A stretch of DNA of 64,000 bases from Lepas anatifera (GCA_034440635.1 JAOTON010000941.1:1035683-1099682), one strand, 5' to 3'. Positions 11,493 to 22,324 are shown, counted from the first letter of the stretch. Notes: generated by a model from the letters alone, not told the origin. Translations and numbers: made by a program.

Positions 11493-11697
11493 CAAATCCA
11501 CTCTTTTATCCGCATATCCAGATCCAGTGTAGTCGCAGATTGCGTTACTGAAATGTACAGCGGCTCCATAGCCGAGGAAATTGGGTTGTTGGTTATTCCA
11601 GTCCATGCCAACAGACCCTATCGATAAATTCGAAATCCAATTGGGACCAAAATCAAGGCCGGAACACAAACACATAGAATGGAAAGTGATCGCGGAT
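11493..11697 (-). CDS. Candidate internal exon, product unknown
   Basis: On the minus strand a good acceptor (ATTTTTTCCGCTCTAG) is followed by 205 bases open in one frame and then by the donor GGATTTG/GTAAGC. The roughly 68 encoded residues are protein-like and rich in Gly, Asn and aromatic residues (MDWNNQQPNFLGYGAAVHF, then NAICDYTGSGYADKRVDL), with three cysteines as expected of a secreted or extracellular domain. I do not recognise the fold. No partner exon was located with confidence. Confidence 0.4.
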
Positions 11698-12520
11698 CTA
11701 GAGCGGAAAAAATAATCTTACAAAATTAAAAATAACATCAGTCTCTAAGCTAATATAATTATCCATAGTCTCAGCCCGGCCGGGGATTCACTTACGACGG
11801 CTGGACGAAGGAAGCCTGGGATTGCCTTCGTCCAGAATCTCTGGTCCCCAAATATCAGCTCCAACATCATTCGACAGGTTGGCCAACCATAGGCATAGGA
11901 ACAGGAGGGGAAGGGTGGCAGTGGGACACTGGCCCTTCCACTTTTCTGCAGCGCCCTCCCCCCAATATAAAAAATAGTGCAGGAAGATGTGCGTGCGTGC
12001 TGTTTCGACATCATATGAGCAGTTTTAAAACTGCTCTCAAGTATGCCCTTCAGGAAGTTTCCGTCTAAGCAATCACCTTTCACTTATCACACGGTGCGCA
12101 ACCTCAAAAATGGAGATGAACTGGGGCAAAACAACAGTTCCCGTCGTCCCAGGTCACTTTCCCTCAAACTCAAATTGAGAGCTTATTTGTCATCGTTGCT
12201 CAGGCTTTGAACAATGTGTACTATTCAAACGATATCACAGAACATCCGAGTGCTGTTCCCTGTAAATAAAAGGTTCGCTGCCTGGCAATCTTTGGTGGAG
12301 TACCAAAACAAATCGAAATCAACGAAACCCCTGAACTAGCGTTGACTTATGCCGTGTTTGATTCATTGCGACCACACTGTGCTACCGAGCACAAGCAATA
12401 ACGGACAAATGAACTAAATAATTCAATCCAACGCTATAGTGGAATAATCTCACACTTACTCTTGTTTCTACCTACATACTTGTATTTATCATCAACGTCC
12501 TGGCAAATACCGAAAGACTA
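11698..12520. other. Unassigned sequence
   Basis: No gene or element is supported. A 112-codon open frame on the minus strand (11745-12083) has no domain and unconvincing composition. Confidence 0.4.
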
Positions 12521-12775
12521 ATCAGTTATGCACTTCTGTGGCTACGCTCCTTCTTGTTTCACTCCTAGGGGTATATACCGAAATAAAAATCGGTTATGGT
12601 CGGCTGTGGCTACGCTCCTTGTTTCACTCCCAGGGGTATATACGGAAATATTAATCAGTTATGCTCGCCTGTGGCTACGCTCCTTCTTGTTTCACTCCCA
12701 GGGGTATATACCGAAATATTAATCAGTTATGCTCGGCTGTGGCTACGCTCCTTCTTGCTTCACTCCCGGTGGTAT
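12521..12775. repeat. Tandem repeat, about 65-68 bp x about 3.8
   Basis: The phrase TGTGGCTACGCTCCTT recurs at 12537, 12605, 12670 and 12738, giving periods of 68, 65 and 68 bp. Each unit continues CACTCCCAGGGGTATATACC..AAT..CGGTTATG. The last unit diverges after GGTGGTATTGG. The period is not a multiple of three, so it does not encode a protein repeat. Confidence 0.93.
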
Positions 12776-13624
12776 TGGCGTCGTCACGATATCGTAATTT
12801 CGAGGACCTCTGCCCGTTCTCTCCGACGCTCTAACTGCCTTGGAACATAAATATTTGATGAAGCGACCGGCTTTACCTTGTTGAGGTTGCCCGAAAGAAT
12901 TGTCTAGAGCCTTCTTAAACAGGATCGCCTCTGATCAGTGCGGCAGCCAGAGAAGCCTGAAGCTCTCAAAAACATTTGCTCTTCGGCCGATCTTGTATAT
13001 CCTGACCAGATAATTGCGGCATCACTTTAAGTGTAGATGCAGTAACATGAACCTAAAACAACAATACCAATCGCACAGGTTTCTTATTTTGAGAAATCAT
13101 GTAAGATATGAATCTCTTTATTTATGATATATGCATATGGACACATGATGTATCCCTATCAATATATCACAAATACAGATATTCATATCTTAATTTTCAT
13201 ATTTTGTGCATTGTCGCACTGTTTTATAAATGTGATTTAAAAAAATTAGGATATATCCCGGCCTGCCTAACTTCAATAAATGATTGCTGCAGGATACATT
13301 CCATATTTATTGTATACTGCTTTGCTTAGTAAGTTGCCCTAGAAAAACGATCATCACACTTCTTTTTGAGAGGAATCCAGCACTGACATGCACGAATCAT
13401 TTAAATCCAGAGTTTCGGGGATACATTTTGACGTTTTGCGTTTTTTCGCAAGATTTTGCGTTCAATACGCTTGCCTCGTTAGGAGGGGCGGGGGGTAGCA
13501 TTACAAAGGGTGTGAATAAATTAGGGAGCATACATCACTAGAGGCACCACTAGGGGGTATGACTAGGGGTATCACTCGGAGGTATACTTCACTAGGTAAG
13601 GTATGCACACAACACGGGCTAAAT
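12776..13624. other. Unassigned sequence
   Basis: No gene is supported. Around 13500-13610 there are short imperfect repeats of CACTAGG/GGGGTAT type. Confidence 0.4.
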
Positions 13625-14200
13625 CTAACACAGCTCTAGACAGGCCTTGGTGGTATTCTTCATCCTAACCCTGAACTCCTCTACCACCTCAAAGAGTCCC
13701 TGGCGCTGTTCCTCGTACTCGATTCTCTTGATGAAGCGTTGTGAGGTAGACTCCGCGCTCCGCCCGGTTGTTGACAATGGTGAGGTTCGTGGTAAAAGTT
13801 TTCAGTTTCCTGTAGTCGGAGAGCTCTGCCAAGCTTCCGAGCTAGAGCAAGCCAAACAACAGACATGACTGAGCTCCGACCAAGGATGGCATGTTGCCTC
13901 TTGACTCTGAACTACCTTGGGAAAGTACAGGAAAGGTTAAAGGTTAGCTTGCCAGTCTTCATCCTCACCCTTTCCCTGCTGTGTAGCCTCATCACCACCT
14001 CCTTCCTTCTCCTATCTTCCAGCTCAGTGTCAGTTAGGGCAAGAGAGATGAGCTGCGGGGTCAGGTACCATAGGTAAGAAAGGCAGAGCTCGGTTCAGTA
14101 CTTCAAAGGCCAGCCCTGAGCTCACCTTGCGGTACTCCAGGACATAGCTAATGAAATCCAGGTCCTGTCTTGAAGCAGAGCCAGCTAGAGGGATGCTGAA
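13625..14200 (-). pseudogene. Three phase-0 exons at the 3' end of an unrecognised gene, one frameshift
   Basis: On the minus strand three open segments join in phase 0. Exon 14126-14200 (25 codons, ending SYVLEYRK) has the donor CGCAAG/GTGAGC. Exon 13969-14052 (28 codons, LISLALTDTELEDRRR...) has the acceptor CCCCGCAG and donor AAAGG/GTGAGG. Exon 13625-13841 starts after GGCTTGCTCTAG and ends at TAG. The introns are 73 and 127 bases. The last exon reads LAELSDYRKLKTF.., then after one extra base near 13757 continues as SQRFIKRIEYEEQRQGLFEV..KACLELC and stop. The product would be charged and largely helical; I do not recognise the family. The single extra base means a pseudogene, an allele or a sequence error. 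Upstream exons were not identified, and a family-B fragment begins 26 bases upstream of the first exon. Confidence 0.45.
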
Positions 14201-14226
14201 CTAGTTCTTAGCATAGAAAAACAGAA

Positions 14227-14560
14227 TTAAGCCTTGCCTCAGCAAGGGGCCATCGATGCTCCCTAAGGTTTTTTCAAAATAACAGAAAAACGACGAGGAG
14301 TATCACCGCGGTTGAAGGATCTACCTCTCACTCCATCATTTCCCCACCATTCCTAAAATGTATTATCCCGGGCCACACTAGGTCAGGTCACCAGGTGAAG
14401 TCAACCAATGTCACCTCACTTCAACTGTTGAGCCCTATCATAGCTACATTTCTGTGAAGATCTATTTGAAACTTTCTACACTTGATGACCCTTCTAGGGA
14501 CTTCAAAATCTATATCCGGGATTTTTATATTTGGTGACCTAAGGTTAGGCCACGAGCAGA
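14227..14560. mobile_element. Truncated family-B TTAA element
   Basis: It starts with TTAA (14227-14230) and then gives the family-B order: GGGGCCATCGATG, CTAAGGTTTTTTC, AACGACGAGG, ACCGCGGTTGA, CTCCATCATTTCCCCACCAT, CCCGGGCCAC, then AGGTCA half-sites. It breaks off at about 14560, one third of the way along the full element. Confidence 0.75.
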
Positions 14561-14800
14561 ATTTTTGATGACTCAAATTTTCTTGAGTCGACTCAACTCT
14601 TACTCACAGTTAAGAAGCTGACTCTGATTCAGACTCAACCTACTGTATTGATAATAGAGAATCGATTCGATTCGGCCCAAATTCAGAAGTGAGTCGGCTC
14701 AACTCCGACTCAAATACACATTGAGTCTGAGTTGATTCTGACTCAGAATAGTGGCAAGGTATGCACACCAAAAATACACTATTCCTGCAATTGAGCAAAT
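14561..14800. other. Short GACTC/GAGTC-rich stretch
   Basis: The hexamers GACTCA, GAGTCG and GACTCT recur many times between 14575 and 14750, like a diverged simple repeat. No gene is seen. Confidence 0.5.
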
Positions 14801-14985
14801 TGCAATGGCGCCCCTTAGATAGAAATAGGCACTTCAGGAATGTAAAAGGCACCTCTTGGATAGAAAAGGTGCCCTTTGGCAGCCTGGCGCCCTTTGGTGC
14901 TTCTCAGGCTGGGTGCCTCCCGGTGAAGCGCCTCCTACCCCGGGCTTGCCCCCCTCCTTAACGAAATCCTAGATTCGTCACTGCC
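14800..14985. mobile_element. 3' end of a hAT-type non-autonomous element
   Basis: The right end, read inward, is CAGTGACGAATCTAGGATTT, a typical hAT terminal inverted repeat. The interior has repeated GGCGCC/GGTGCC blocks and a GGGGGGCAAGCCC stretch as in related MITEs. The left end is not resolved. Confidence 0.5.
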
Positions 14986-15298
14986 TTAGTATACCAAAAT
15001 TATTTTGGTATACTGGTGCAATAAATGGGACAAACATCTTAGGCACGCGTTTGGTTCAAGAGCGAATAGAGAAAAATGTGTTCAAAAGTGGATCAAGGAC
15101 ACAACATATTTGAGAATCCCCCGGGTTTAGCATGGGCAGATAAATGTTGGACATTATTTAAAAGTAAGAATAGCCGAGGAACATAAAAATTTACATGCCT
15201 CTGAGACATTGACGATGATGCATCTTGCCCACTACTTTGCTTTCTTGCATCCGAATCTGATTGTTGTTTGCATTATACCATCTTTATCGATATCAAAC

Positions 15299-15472
15299 AG
15301 GTTAAACAAAATCTGACGTTTGCTAATCCATGCAGAAAATTTGGTAACAATTGGCTGAAATTTTAGCCATCATTTCAAATATTCTAGGTTAAACAAAATC
15401 TAACGTTTGCTAATCCATGCAGAAAATTTGGTAACAATCGGCTGACATTTTAGTCATCATTTCAAATATTCT
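15299..15472. repeat. 87-bp tandem duplication
   Basis: Two adjacent units start at 15299 and 15386 with AGGTTAAACAAAATCT and end with CATTTCAAATATTCT. They differ at only a few positions. Confidence 0.95.
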
Positions 15473-15588
15473 GACTGCTTTCAATGCTGCTACGGACAGT
15501 TTTGTTGTACGAAGAACGCGCAGTACATGATTGGTTGCGAATAGATCCCCATTTACCGCTCCACCCCTGGTCAATATATTATCAAACT

Positions 15589-18461
15589 GCTTCAGCTAAT
15601 GTACAAAAATTGAGGGCCACCTACCTGGTTTTTTTTGTTTTGTACGTTTCTGCGTGATTCCAATATGTGTACGATCCTCGTTTCGTATTTTTAATTTTGT
15701 TTTCAAAACGTTTTGGCCTGGAAGCGTCCAAATAACTAAGTGGATGTATGATGTTTGGTTTTTCTGAACCACCGAGTGGGAAATAATCTCTTGGAACATT
15801 TCTTGTTTTGCGTTCTTCGTATTTTGAAGGCAGGTGGAATACTTGAACATGAGTCAATGACGGGTGCCCGGCAGCCCCGTTCTCTCGCGACAAACACACG
15901 GTGTGTCGAATGCGTTTCGGTGGGCCTTTTTTGTATATCCTCCCACCGGGGGCATGTGGCCCCAGGTTTTTCGGGATAGCAGAAACGACGGGTGGCACCG
16001 GGTTAGGGCTCTCTCCTGTTTTTTTCCTGAATTTTTACCCGGTCCCAGGTCGGTGCGGGTCACAGGTCCTTTTCAACTTTAGGTCTGTAGGCTACATTTA
16101 AATCGATCGATTTGAAACTTCCTCACTTTTGCCTCCGGGTCTCAGGTGTATATGGGTTTTTCGATTTCGTGCTGGGTGGTCCGGGCGACCTCTCCCATTG
16201 GAAAGCATGGGAAGCTGTTTCATGACATAAAGCCACAAAATGATAGCAAATCCTCGACTGCTCGACAGGTTTTGGACACCTTCTCCGGATCCCGGGGTCA
16301 TATTTTCTTTGCTTTTCAGGTCATCAGGTCCGGGTCAAAACAGTATTTTGACAATAAATTTTGACCTAATTAGCTAGGCGGTGAAACAAACACCATCGTG
16401 TTTGTTTGTCTGGCTTTTTTTTATCGGAGGTCTTTTTGGTTTCGTGATCTCAGGTCTATTAGGTCCGGGTGACCTCTGGTCAACACTGCCGGGGGTTTTT
16501 GTTCCCATAGCGGAAAGTACTGTCATTTGTATCAATGTCTTTGCCTCATAGCTCTATGGCTGGTTTGCCCGTCTGTTAGATTGCATATTTGGTGAAATAG
16601 CCGATCTGCTATTTGTCTGGGGTACCATTGCCTGAGTACTAACATGTGGTATCTTACTGATTCGGGTTTCTATTGCTTTGCGATTTGGCTCCCTTTTTGG
16701 TTGGGGGGCCTCGATGGCCCCGGTGGGCGAGGTGGCGCCGGGCCCCGGTGGGGCGCGGGATATTGTCGGTCGATCACTGTGCGTAATGTTGGTGACGTCG
16801 GAATTGGGCCTTTTAGAAATTAACATCTCGAACTGGGCCTGCCCCGACTGCTGTCCTGTGGTTTTTTTAAATGTTTTTTTTGCGGTGTCCGACTGCCTCC
16901 CCGGGTTGGTTTGGTCGGTTTGTTGGGTGCTTCGTGTTCGGAACTGTCGCAACGCATTTGGAACTTTTGCACTGGTCAATTGCCTAAATTTGTAATTATG
17001 TGAAATAATGAAAGGTTCTTAAAAGTGTTCGACACCATCTGCTTATATCATTGCAATTGCTTCGAAATACCGCGTTATGTTTTGTTCCCTTTTTCCGGAA
17101 ACTGAATAGGCAGAAGTGGAATGCGCCCTCAAAGTAAGGCCCAGAAGAAGTTTGTTAGGTCCTCATTGGGCGTCGGAAAAAGGGCCCAGTAGGGCCAGCC
17201 CCTCCCCATTTCCGTCCAAAATTGTTCTGATGTCAGCCCCGTACAGTAGAGAGGAAACCGGGCGGATTTTAAACATTCAGTGCGGAAGGAAACGAGGAGC
17301 TCAAATCCGCACAATTTTTGGTCCTACCGTGGACATTGCTTGTCAGCAGCAAGTTTAAGAATGCTCCCCCTCTTCCCAATTTTCAGCCGGTGGAGACGGT
17401 TATGAGCTCCATTTTGCTACGTATCGGTAAGGTGTATGCGAACGGTAATCAAGCCTATCCAACGCGATCGATCCTGTGTTGGAGTTAAAACCTGCACGCG
17501 TTCCATACTTTCGTCGTATGAAGATCTCGGGTGCCCATTGGCCTAAAAGTGTCCACACTGTCCAAGAGCTAGCGGAAGCGTCTGTGAGCCATCTCCCCGA
17601 CCTGTTCTCCATGCACCGCCGGAGCACGGTGATGTCGCTCACAGAACTGGAGGACACGGACGGAAAGGATGCCTTGAACTCCTTCCAAGCTTTGAGGGTG
17701 TGGGGGCCGTGGCTGGAAAGTAAGGGTACCTATGTCAGGATAATGAAGACACAGATTAAAGGGAAACAAATAAAGTTGTCTTGTGAAAAAATAAAGGCAA
17801 CAAATATGCATGATAACAAAAGCTTCAAAGAGCTAAGTCTCAATATATTAATCCTAGCAGAAGCGTGAAATATATACGGTCTGTCAAACCTACCGTACAA
17901 GCGTTTTCAAAAACCTTGCTCATTAAAGAATCTCGCAGTACCACCTGTCTAATACAAGTGAGCTGCAAGGAACGCCTCTGCTATCTTTACGACTCGGTAA
18001 TGTAATGACCCGACACCTGCCCCACCCTACTGATCGGCGATACTGATAAGCGCGGCCGGGTTTCGGTCCAGTACAGTCTCTGCCATACCGGGCGTGGATA
18101 TATGGAATCTGCATTATGTGTTATGAACCTAGATTTCCGACGATTTATAAATCTTGTTAAAAAATGAAAAAATAATTACTTTCAAAATTACGGATAGAAC
18201 GGCAAAATCAAGAGAACTGGTTCCAAGAGATTAATTTCCCGCACTTCGATGGTTCAGAAAAGACCAAACATCATATATCTCACATAGTTATTTTGTACGC
18301 TACTCGGGCCAAATTTTTTTGGAAAACAAGCGATGATTAAAAAAGGCGTAGAACGAGGATTTTGTGGACTACATATTTGGAATCTACGCATGAAGCTGTA
18401 TCAGAAACAAGAAAAAACTCAGGTAGGTGGTCTCCTCAATTTTTTATACATTAGCTGAAGC
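15589..18461. mobile_element. Element with long inverted ends (about 270 bp)
   Basis: The segment 15589-15850 and the segment at about 18180-18461 are inverse copies. They share the outer end GCTTCAGCTAATGTAC, the AGGTAGGTGG block, CATATTTGGAATCTACGC, the CCAAACATCAT block and the inner TGGTTCAGAAAA block. The interior holds a diverged family-B element and sequence without a recognisable transposase. A matching solo end lies at about 23575-23715. No clear target duplication is visible. Confidence 0.6.
15935..16765. mobile_element. Diverged family-B element inside the long-inverted-end element
   Basis: It begins CCTCCCACCGGGGGC and ends GGTGGGCGAGGTGGCGCCGG then CCCCGGTGGGGCGCGGG, the two family-B ends. 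Between them is the family-B order (CGGGATAGCAGAAACGACG, TCGATCGATTTGAAACTT, GGTCAAAACAGTATTTTGAC, ACCATCGTGTTTGT). The TTAA borders are lost. Many AGGTCA sites here read AGGTCCGGGT. Confidence 0.65.
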
Positions 18462-19128
18462 ATGGTGTCCACAGATCTCAACACTTTCAGGGAATCCGCC
18501 AAAGTTGGTTTGAGGAAAATCCAGAAAATTTTCAAAGCCTATCGCAAACATTTTTGGAGATATCCCAGAAAAAATGAGCCGTGGGCAGAATCCGCCCCCT
18601 GACAGAAGGGTGAAGAAGACAGCTTTGTATATTACCAGATATTGATCCGCTTATCTCTGAAGCATTATGCAGATACTGATTAGATCAGACTGTGACTCAA
18701 GGTTCAGTTTTCCTAGAAAGCTGTCGCATACTTGAAACGAATCTGCTTTATACAAGGGAGTTTCTGGGTCATGTATCATTCATATCAGAGAGCGACATCA
18801 TAACTTGTCTCCATGGGGACAGCACTTGACATGTCATCTATTGATCTTTCTTAGGAAACAGATTTGCTATCGCGTGGTAGGCAGCTACTTTTAAGAAAGC
18901 TTGTTTGTTGACTGGGATGGAGATTTCTTCTCGATCCAAGTGAGGAGTCCTGCATGGATTAACGCTAGCGCGGCAAAACAAGCCCTATATAAAGCGTATG
19001 GGAGACAAAAAATCTAGGGGGTTCTGACCCCCCAACCCACACCCCGGGGGACCTCCACCCATGCTTGATGGGATACCTTTGATGCAGCTGATGGGACATT
19101 TCTGGCGGGTACAGTCTCAATTGTCGTG
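18462..19128. other. Unassigned sequence
   Basis: No gene is supported. It lies between the long-inverted-end element and the polyadenylation signal of the dynamin-like gene. A GC-rich hairpin (GGGGGTTCTGACCCCC) stands at about 19017. Confidence 0.4.
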
Positions 19129-19156
19129 TTTATTCATACAATCATAATTATTTAAT
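19129..19156 (-). terminator. Polyadenylation signals downstream of the dynamin-like gene
   Basis: On the minus strand ATTAAA (19156-19151) and AATAAA (19134-19129) follow the stop codon by about 360-390 bases. Such hexamers mark mRNA 3' ends in animals. No poly(A) tract follows, so a recent retrocopy tail is not preserved. Confidence 0.5.
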
Positions 19157-19515
19157 GTCAAAATAAGACAAAAAAACAGGGACACAGATAAGCAGGGAAG
19201 TCCCACACACGTTTTATACAAGAGGACACTTCCAGCATGCTTCTTCGATAACCAGAAAATATCGGTGATAATAGTCAGTCCGGCTGGTTAGAGGCTTTTG
19301 ATTGACCAACCACCACCCACCGCCACGAATCCACCAGAGTAAACAAATACTGACAACCAAGTCAGGTTACGCCAAGCCCGCACAGCTTGGACACTTTGTT
19401 GTTGCGAATTACAATGCTATTTTACATCCCTCTGTGACGCAGCGAGAACAGATGAATCTATGATACAGTTAGCGTGTCACGAGCAGATCCATACAAGCTG
19501 GTGTGCATCATGGTG

Positions 19516-21807
19516 TTATACAACCGGTGTAACAATGCTGGTTTGTATGCTTGGCGTGAGCTCGAACGGGCTGTCGACTTGTGAGGTAGCTGGCACGATA
19601 CGGGCTGCCTTAATCATAGTTAGTGCCTGCTCGTAAACCCTGCCGCGGTGACAGAGTCTATTGGCCCCGGCCTCTGTCTCGTCGGCCCGAATCTGATCCG
19701 TGCTGGTACAGAGTTGGACAAGCAGGTCTTCTGCTAGGAAACGCCTCACCTTGTTGATCAGCAAGCACACAGAAGCCTTCGGTACCAGGTCGCGGACAGT
19801 CTTCCTTACGATTTGCATGTAGCTAGTGACCAGCTTTCGAACGGATTCTACCTGTCTTTCAAGATGTGCGTGAGGAAGGGAGAGAGGGAGTTCTGGAGAG
19901 ACGTCTATCGAGCAGGCACTAGTGCCTTGCTCTCGATGGACCCCAGCGCGAGCTAACGCACATCTCCACTGGTCCAGATCCTCTGCTGATTGGCAGGTCA
20001 GCTCCAGATGACCTAAACTTTTGTACAAGTTCTTACGCCCTGGCGAGAACAGAACGAATGAAGTTTCTTTTTTCTGTGGCTTCCCAGGCTCAGTCATGAA
20101 GTCGCGAAATTTCAAGTCTTTCAGCGTCAATGTGTGTTTCATGACTTCTTTGTTTTCTTTTTTAAACCAACTGATTGATTCCGCAGTCAACACAAACCAG
20201 TAATTACGAGGCCCTCCGCGTAAGATACCGAGATTAGACACTTTTAGCAGTCCTCGGTGCATCACCGGTGTGCTTACGTTAAAAGACAATCTTGGGATGT
20301 GATCTGAGTTAGCCTCCGGGTGTACAAATCCAACGAAGTCCTCGTGGTTTGTGTTCATGTAGGCCAGCTCACATCCAAGCCGCAAAGATATTTGTTCCTT
20401 AACTTCTTCAGCTCGATCCTGGATGAATCTGTTGGCCATCGAAAGAACCTGCTGTCTCAGTCCTGGATGCACTGTGACATGGTTGCTGCATTTGTCGATG
20501 GCGGCTGAGAGCTCCTGCGCCACATGATCCACACACTGCAGAGAAGGCTGCTTTAGATGATTTATCTGTTGTTTCACGACCGCTTCAAAGGCCATGTCGG
20601 GCGTAAATAATCCCGGCCGAATGGCACGGATGTTACAAATGGCAAATGCTATTTCCTTCCGTAGTTTGGTTTCATCAAACTCAATCCTGGCCATCTCCTG
20701 CGGAAATTTATTGTGGAAGATAAGCCGTATTCGGACGCCAGCTGAGAGCTCGTCTGTGCTGATGTTAGCACCTCCCCTCCCCGAGCTTGCAACAGAAAGT
20801 TCGAAATCCTCTGAAAATCTCTGAAGCGCGCGAATAGTTTGGTTTAGCGTTGTACGAGATATCTCTTTCACGCCACGACTTGCGTTTGCGGCATAACGCT
20901 GTAAGTCATGTGTCACTGAAGAGAGTGCTGTAGTCGTTACCCTTGTGAGTTCACATTCCACCAGATAGTGTAGCTGCATGATGCCCATACGACCGGCCAC
21001 ATGGCCCAGAGCAGGATGGAATTTAAAGAACTGCCGCTCAGATTCGCGTTTGTGCTCCACACTATCGATTTCGGCGGAAAGTAGGTCACGGCCCACGACC
21101 CCAGCGCAACGACCAATCCCTGGACTCGATTCTGCTTTTAATGCAGCCAGTGATGAGTTGGAGAAGCCGAGGACAGTGGTCTGAATAATTGCAGTAACCG
21201 TTCGAATTCCAGCGGGATCAATGGCCCGTGCAAGGTCAAGAGCGGCACTGGAGCGGAAATCCAGATGACCCGACAGGGTTACCAAGAGAACACAGACCCT
21301 CTGCATGATGATATCCATGGTTGAATCACTGAGGCCACTCCTGGTGTGTGAGTCTGCATCACTATCCGTTGCCCGGAAGCCCTCTGAGATGTACATCATA
21401 CCAAGATTGGACACGTTTGGCGACTGAACTGTGATTGTTATTAGATTATCACTGCTCCGCAATTTACGCTGTTGTTTGCCTGTGGTAACCGATATAATTT
21501 CCTTCTTGATGTCGTCACTAATAGTAAAGCATCTCCCTGGAATGTGTGTGAACTCAGCACTTTTGTTTTGACCAAACTGTGGCAGTAGAAGAACGGGAAG
21601 GATCTGAACAAAGCCATCACTGCTAGGCCAAATGTCCCATTCAAGCCACCTATTTAGAAGAGAGCCGGTACTCCGGCCGTCGCCAACGACAGCTATCACG
21701 GGTAGCCGCGGCTTTGCACTGCAATTCTCCTGCATGAATAGGTTCTGCAAGTTAGTGAGAAGTTCCACCACTTTGTTTGGAGTTACTTGACCAATATCAC
21801 CTGCCAT
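19516..21807 (-). CDS. Intronless dynamin-like protein with a degenerate GTPase domain
   Basis: The ORF is open for 779 codons from 21855. I prefer the second Met (codon 17, at 21807; 763 residues) because the dynamin-like N-terminus (..LL.NLQNLF, then PVIAVVG) starts just after it. In 779-residue numbering: pseudo-G domain about 35-310, stalk about 320-500 (GLFTPDMAFE at 415-424, AYMNTNHEDFVGF at 498-510), PH domain about 531-640 (YWFVLTAESISW at 552-563), GED about 665-752 (ERQVESVRKLV, then KTVRDLVPK). Classical dynamins need a P-loop GxxxxGKS, a switch-I Thr, DLPG and TKLD. Here the P-loop position reads GDGRSTGSL with no lysine, and the DLPG and TKLD positions are replaced. The C-terminal proline-rich domain is absent. 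Animal dynamin genes normally have many introns, so this is probably an old retrocopy. An intact frame of this length among decayed transposons suggests selection on the stalk/PH/GED. Possible role (inference): a non-hydrolysing partner or inhibitor that assembles with true dynamin on PIP2-rich membrane. Confidence 0.88.
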   Translation of the reverse strand: MAGDIGQVTPNKVVELLTNLQNLFMQENCSAKPRLPVIAVVGDGRSTGSLLNRWLEWDIWPSSDGFVQILPVLLLPQFGQNKSAEFTHIPGRCFTISDDIKKEIISVTTGKQQRKLRSSDNLITITVQSPNVSNLGMMYISEGFRATDSDADSHTRSGLSDSTMDIIMQRVCVLLVTLSGHLDFRSSAALDLARAIDPAGIRTVTAIIQTTVLGFSNSSLAALKAESSPGIGRCAGVVGRDLLSAEIDSVEHKRESERQFFKFHPALGHVAGRMGIMQLHYLVECELTRVTTTALSSVTHDLQRYAANASRGVKEISRTTLNQTIRALQRFSEDFELSVASSGRGGANISTDELSAGVRIRLIFHNKFPQEMARIEFDETKLRKEIAFAICNIRAIRPGLFTPDMAFEAVVKQQINHLKQPSLQCVDHVAQELSAAIDKCSNHVTVHPGLRQQVLSMANRFIQDRAEEVKEQISLRLGCELAYMNTNHEDFVGFVHPEANSDHIPRLSFNVSTPVMHRGLLKVSNLGILRGGPRNYWFVLTAESISWFKKENKEVMKHTLTLKDLKFRDFMTEPGKPQKKETSFVLFSPGRKNLYKSLGHLELTCQSAEDLDQWRCALARAGVHREQGTSACSIDVSPELPLSLPHAHLERQVESVRKLVTSYMQIVRKTVRDLVPKASVCLLINKVRRFLAEDLLVQLCTSTDQIRADETEAGANRLCHRGRVYEQALTMIKAARIVPATSQVDSPFELTPSIQTSIVTPVV

Positions 21808-21855
21808 TAACTTTGAAGAATTCGGCTTCGGGTGGTTTAAGCTTTCAGGCAACAT

Positions 21856-22324
21856 ATGAAATGAGCGTATGCATTCCCCTATATTTGCTAATTTGTGAAC
21901 CAGATGAAAGTGATGTGATCGTTTTGCCGGCCTCTACTGCCCTTTACAGATCTTCAAAGTCATCAGAAGCGTTGCATGGTAGGAGCCCTAGCCAGTAACT
22001 TTAATCAGTGGCAATCAGAGAAGATTATAATGCCTCGGTAATCAGTGGTAATGAGTGTAAACTTTTACGCAGCGTTGTCCTAGCAGTTCTCGTGCTTTGA
22101 ACCTACTGGCTCTTCGCAGAGCAACTCATATAAATAACCAAAGGACAGAGATCTTCTGGGTTAGTCTACTGTGTTTCCATGGAGGACAGCATTACCGTCC
22201 TATAACTCACAGGCCTGAAACGGCACTGCGAATATCTAGACAGCTGCTGCGAATATTTGTATTCTCAGTACTTTGGCAATTCGGAAAGACCAAATATGAA
22301 GTTTTTCGTCCGATATTTTGGTAG
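21856..22324. other. 5' flank of the dynamin-like gene
   Basis: No TATA box or CpG-rich promoter is obvious. It would contain the 5' UTR and promoter of the minus-strand gene if that is expressed. No other gene is seen. Confidence 0.35.

Noticed and set aside
17476..17868. 130-codon plus-strand open frame with a possible donor after its first two thirds
   Set aside because: A competing minus-strand frame covers the same bases (17400-17657), no domain is recognised, and the stretch lies inside the long-inverted-end element.
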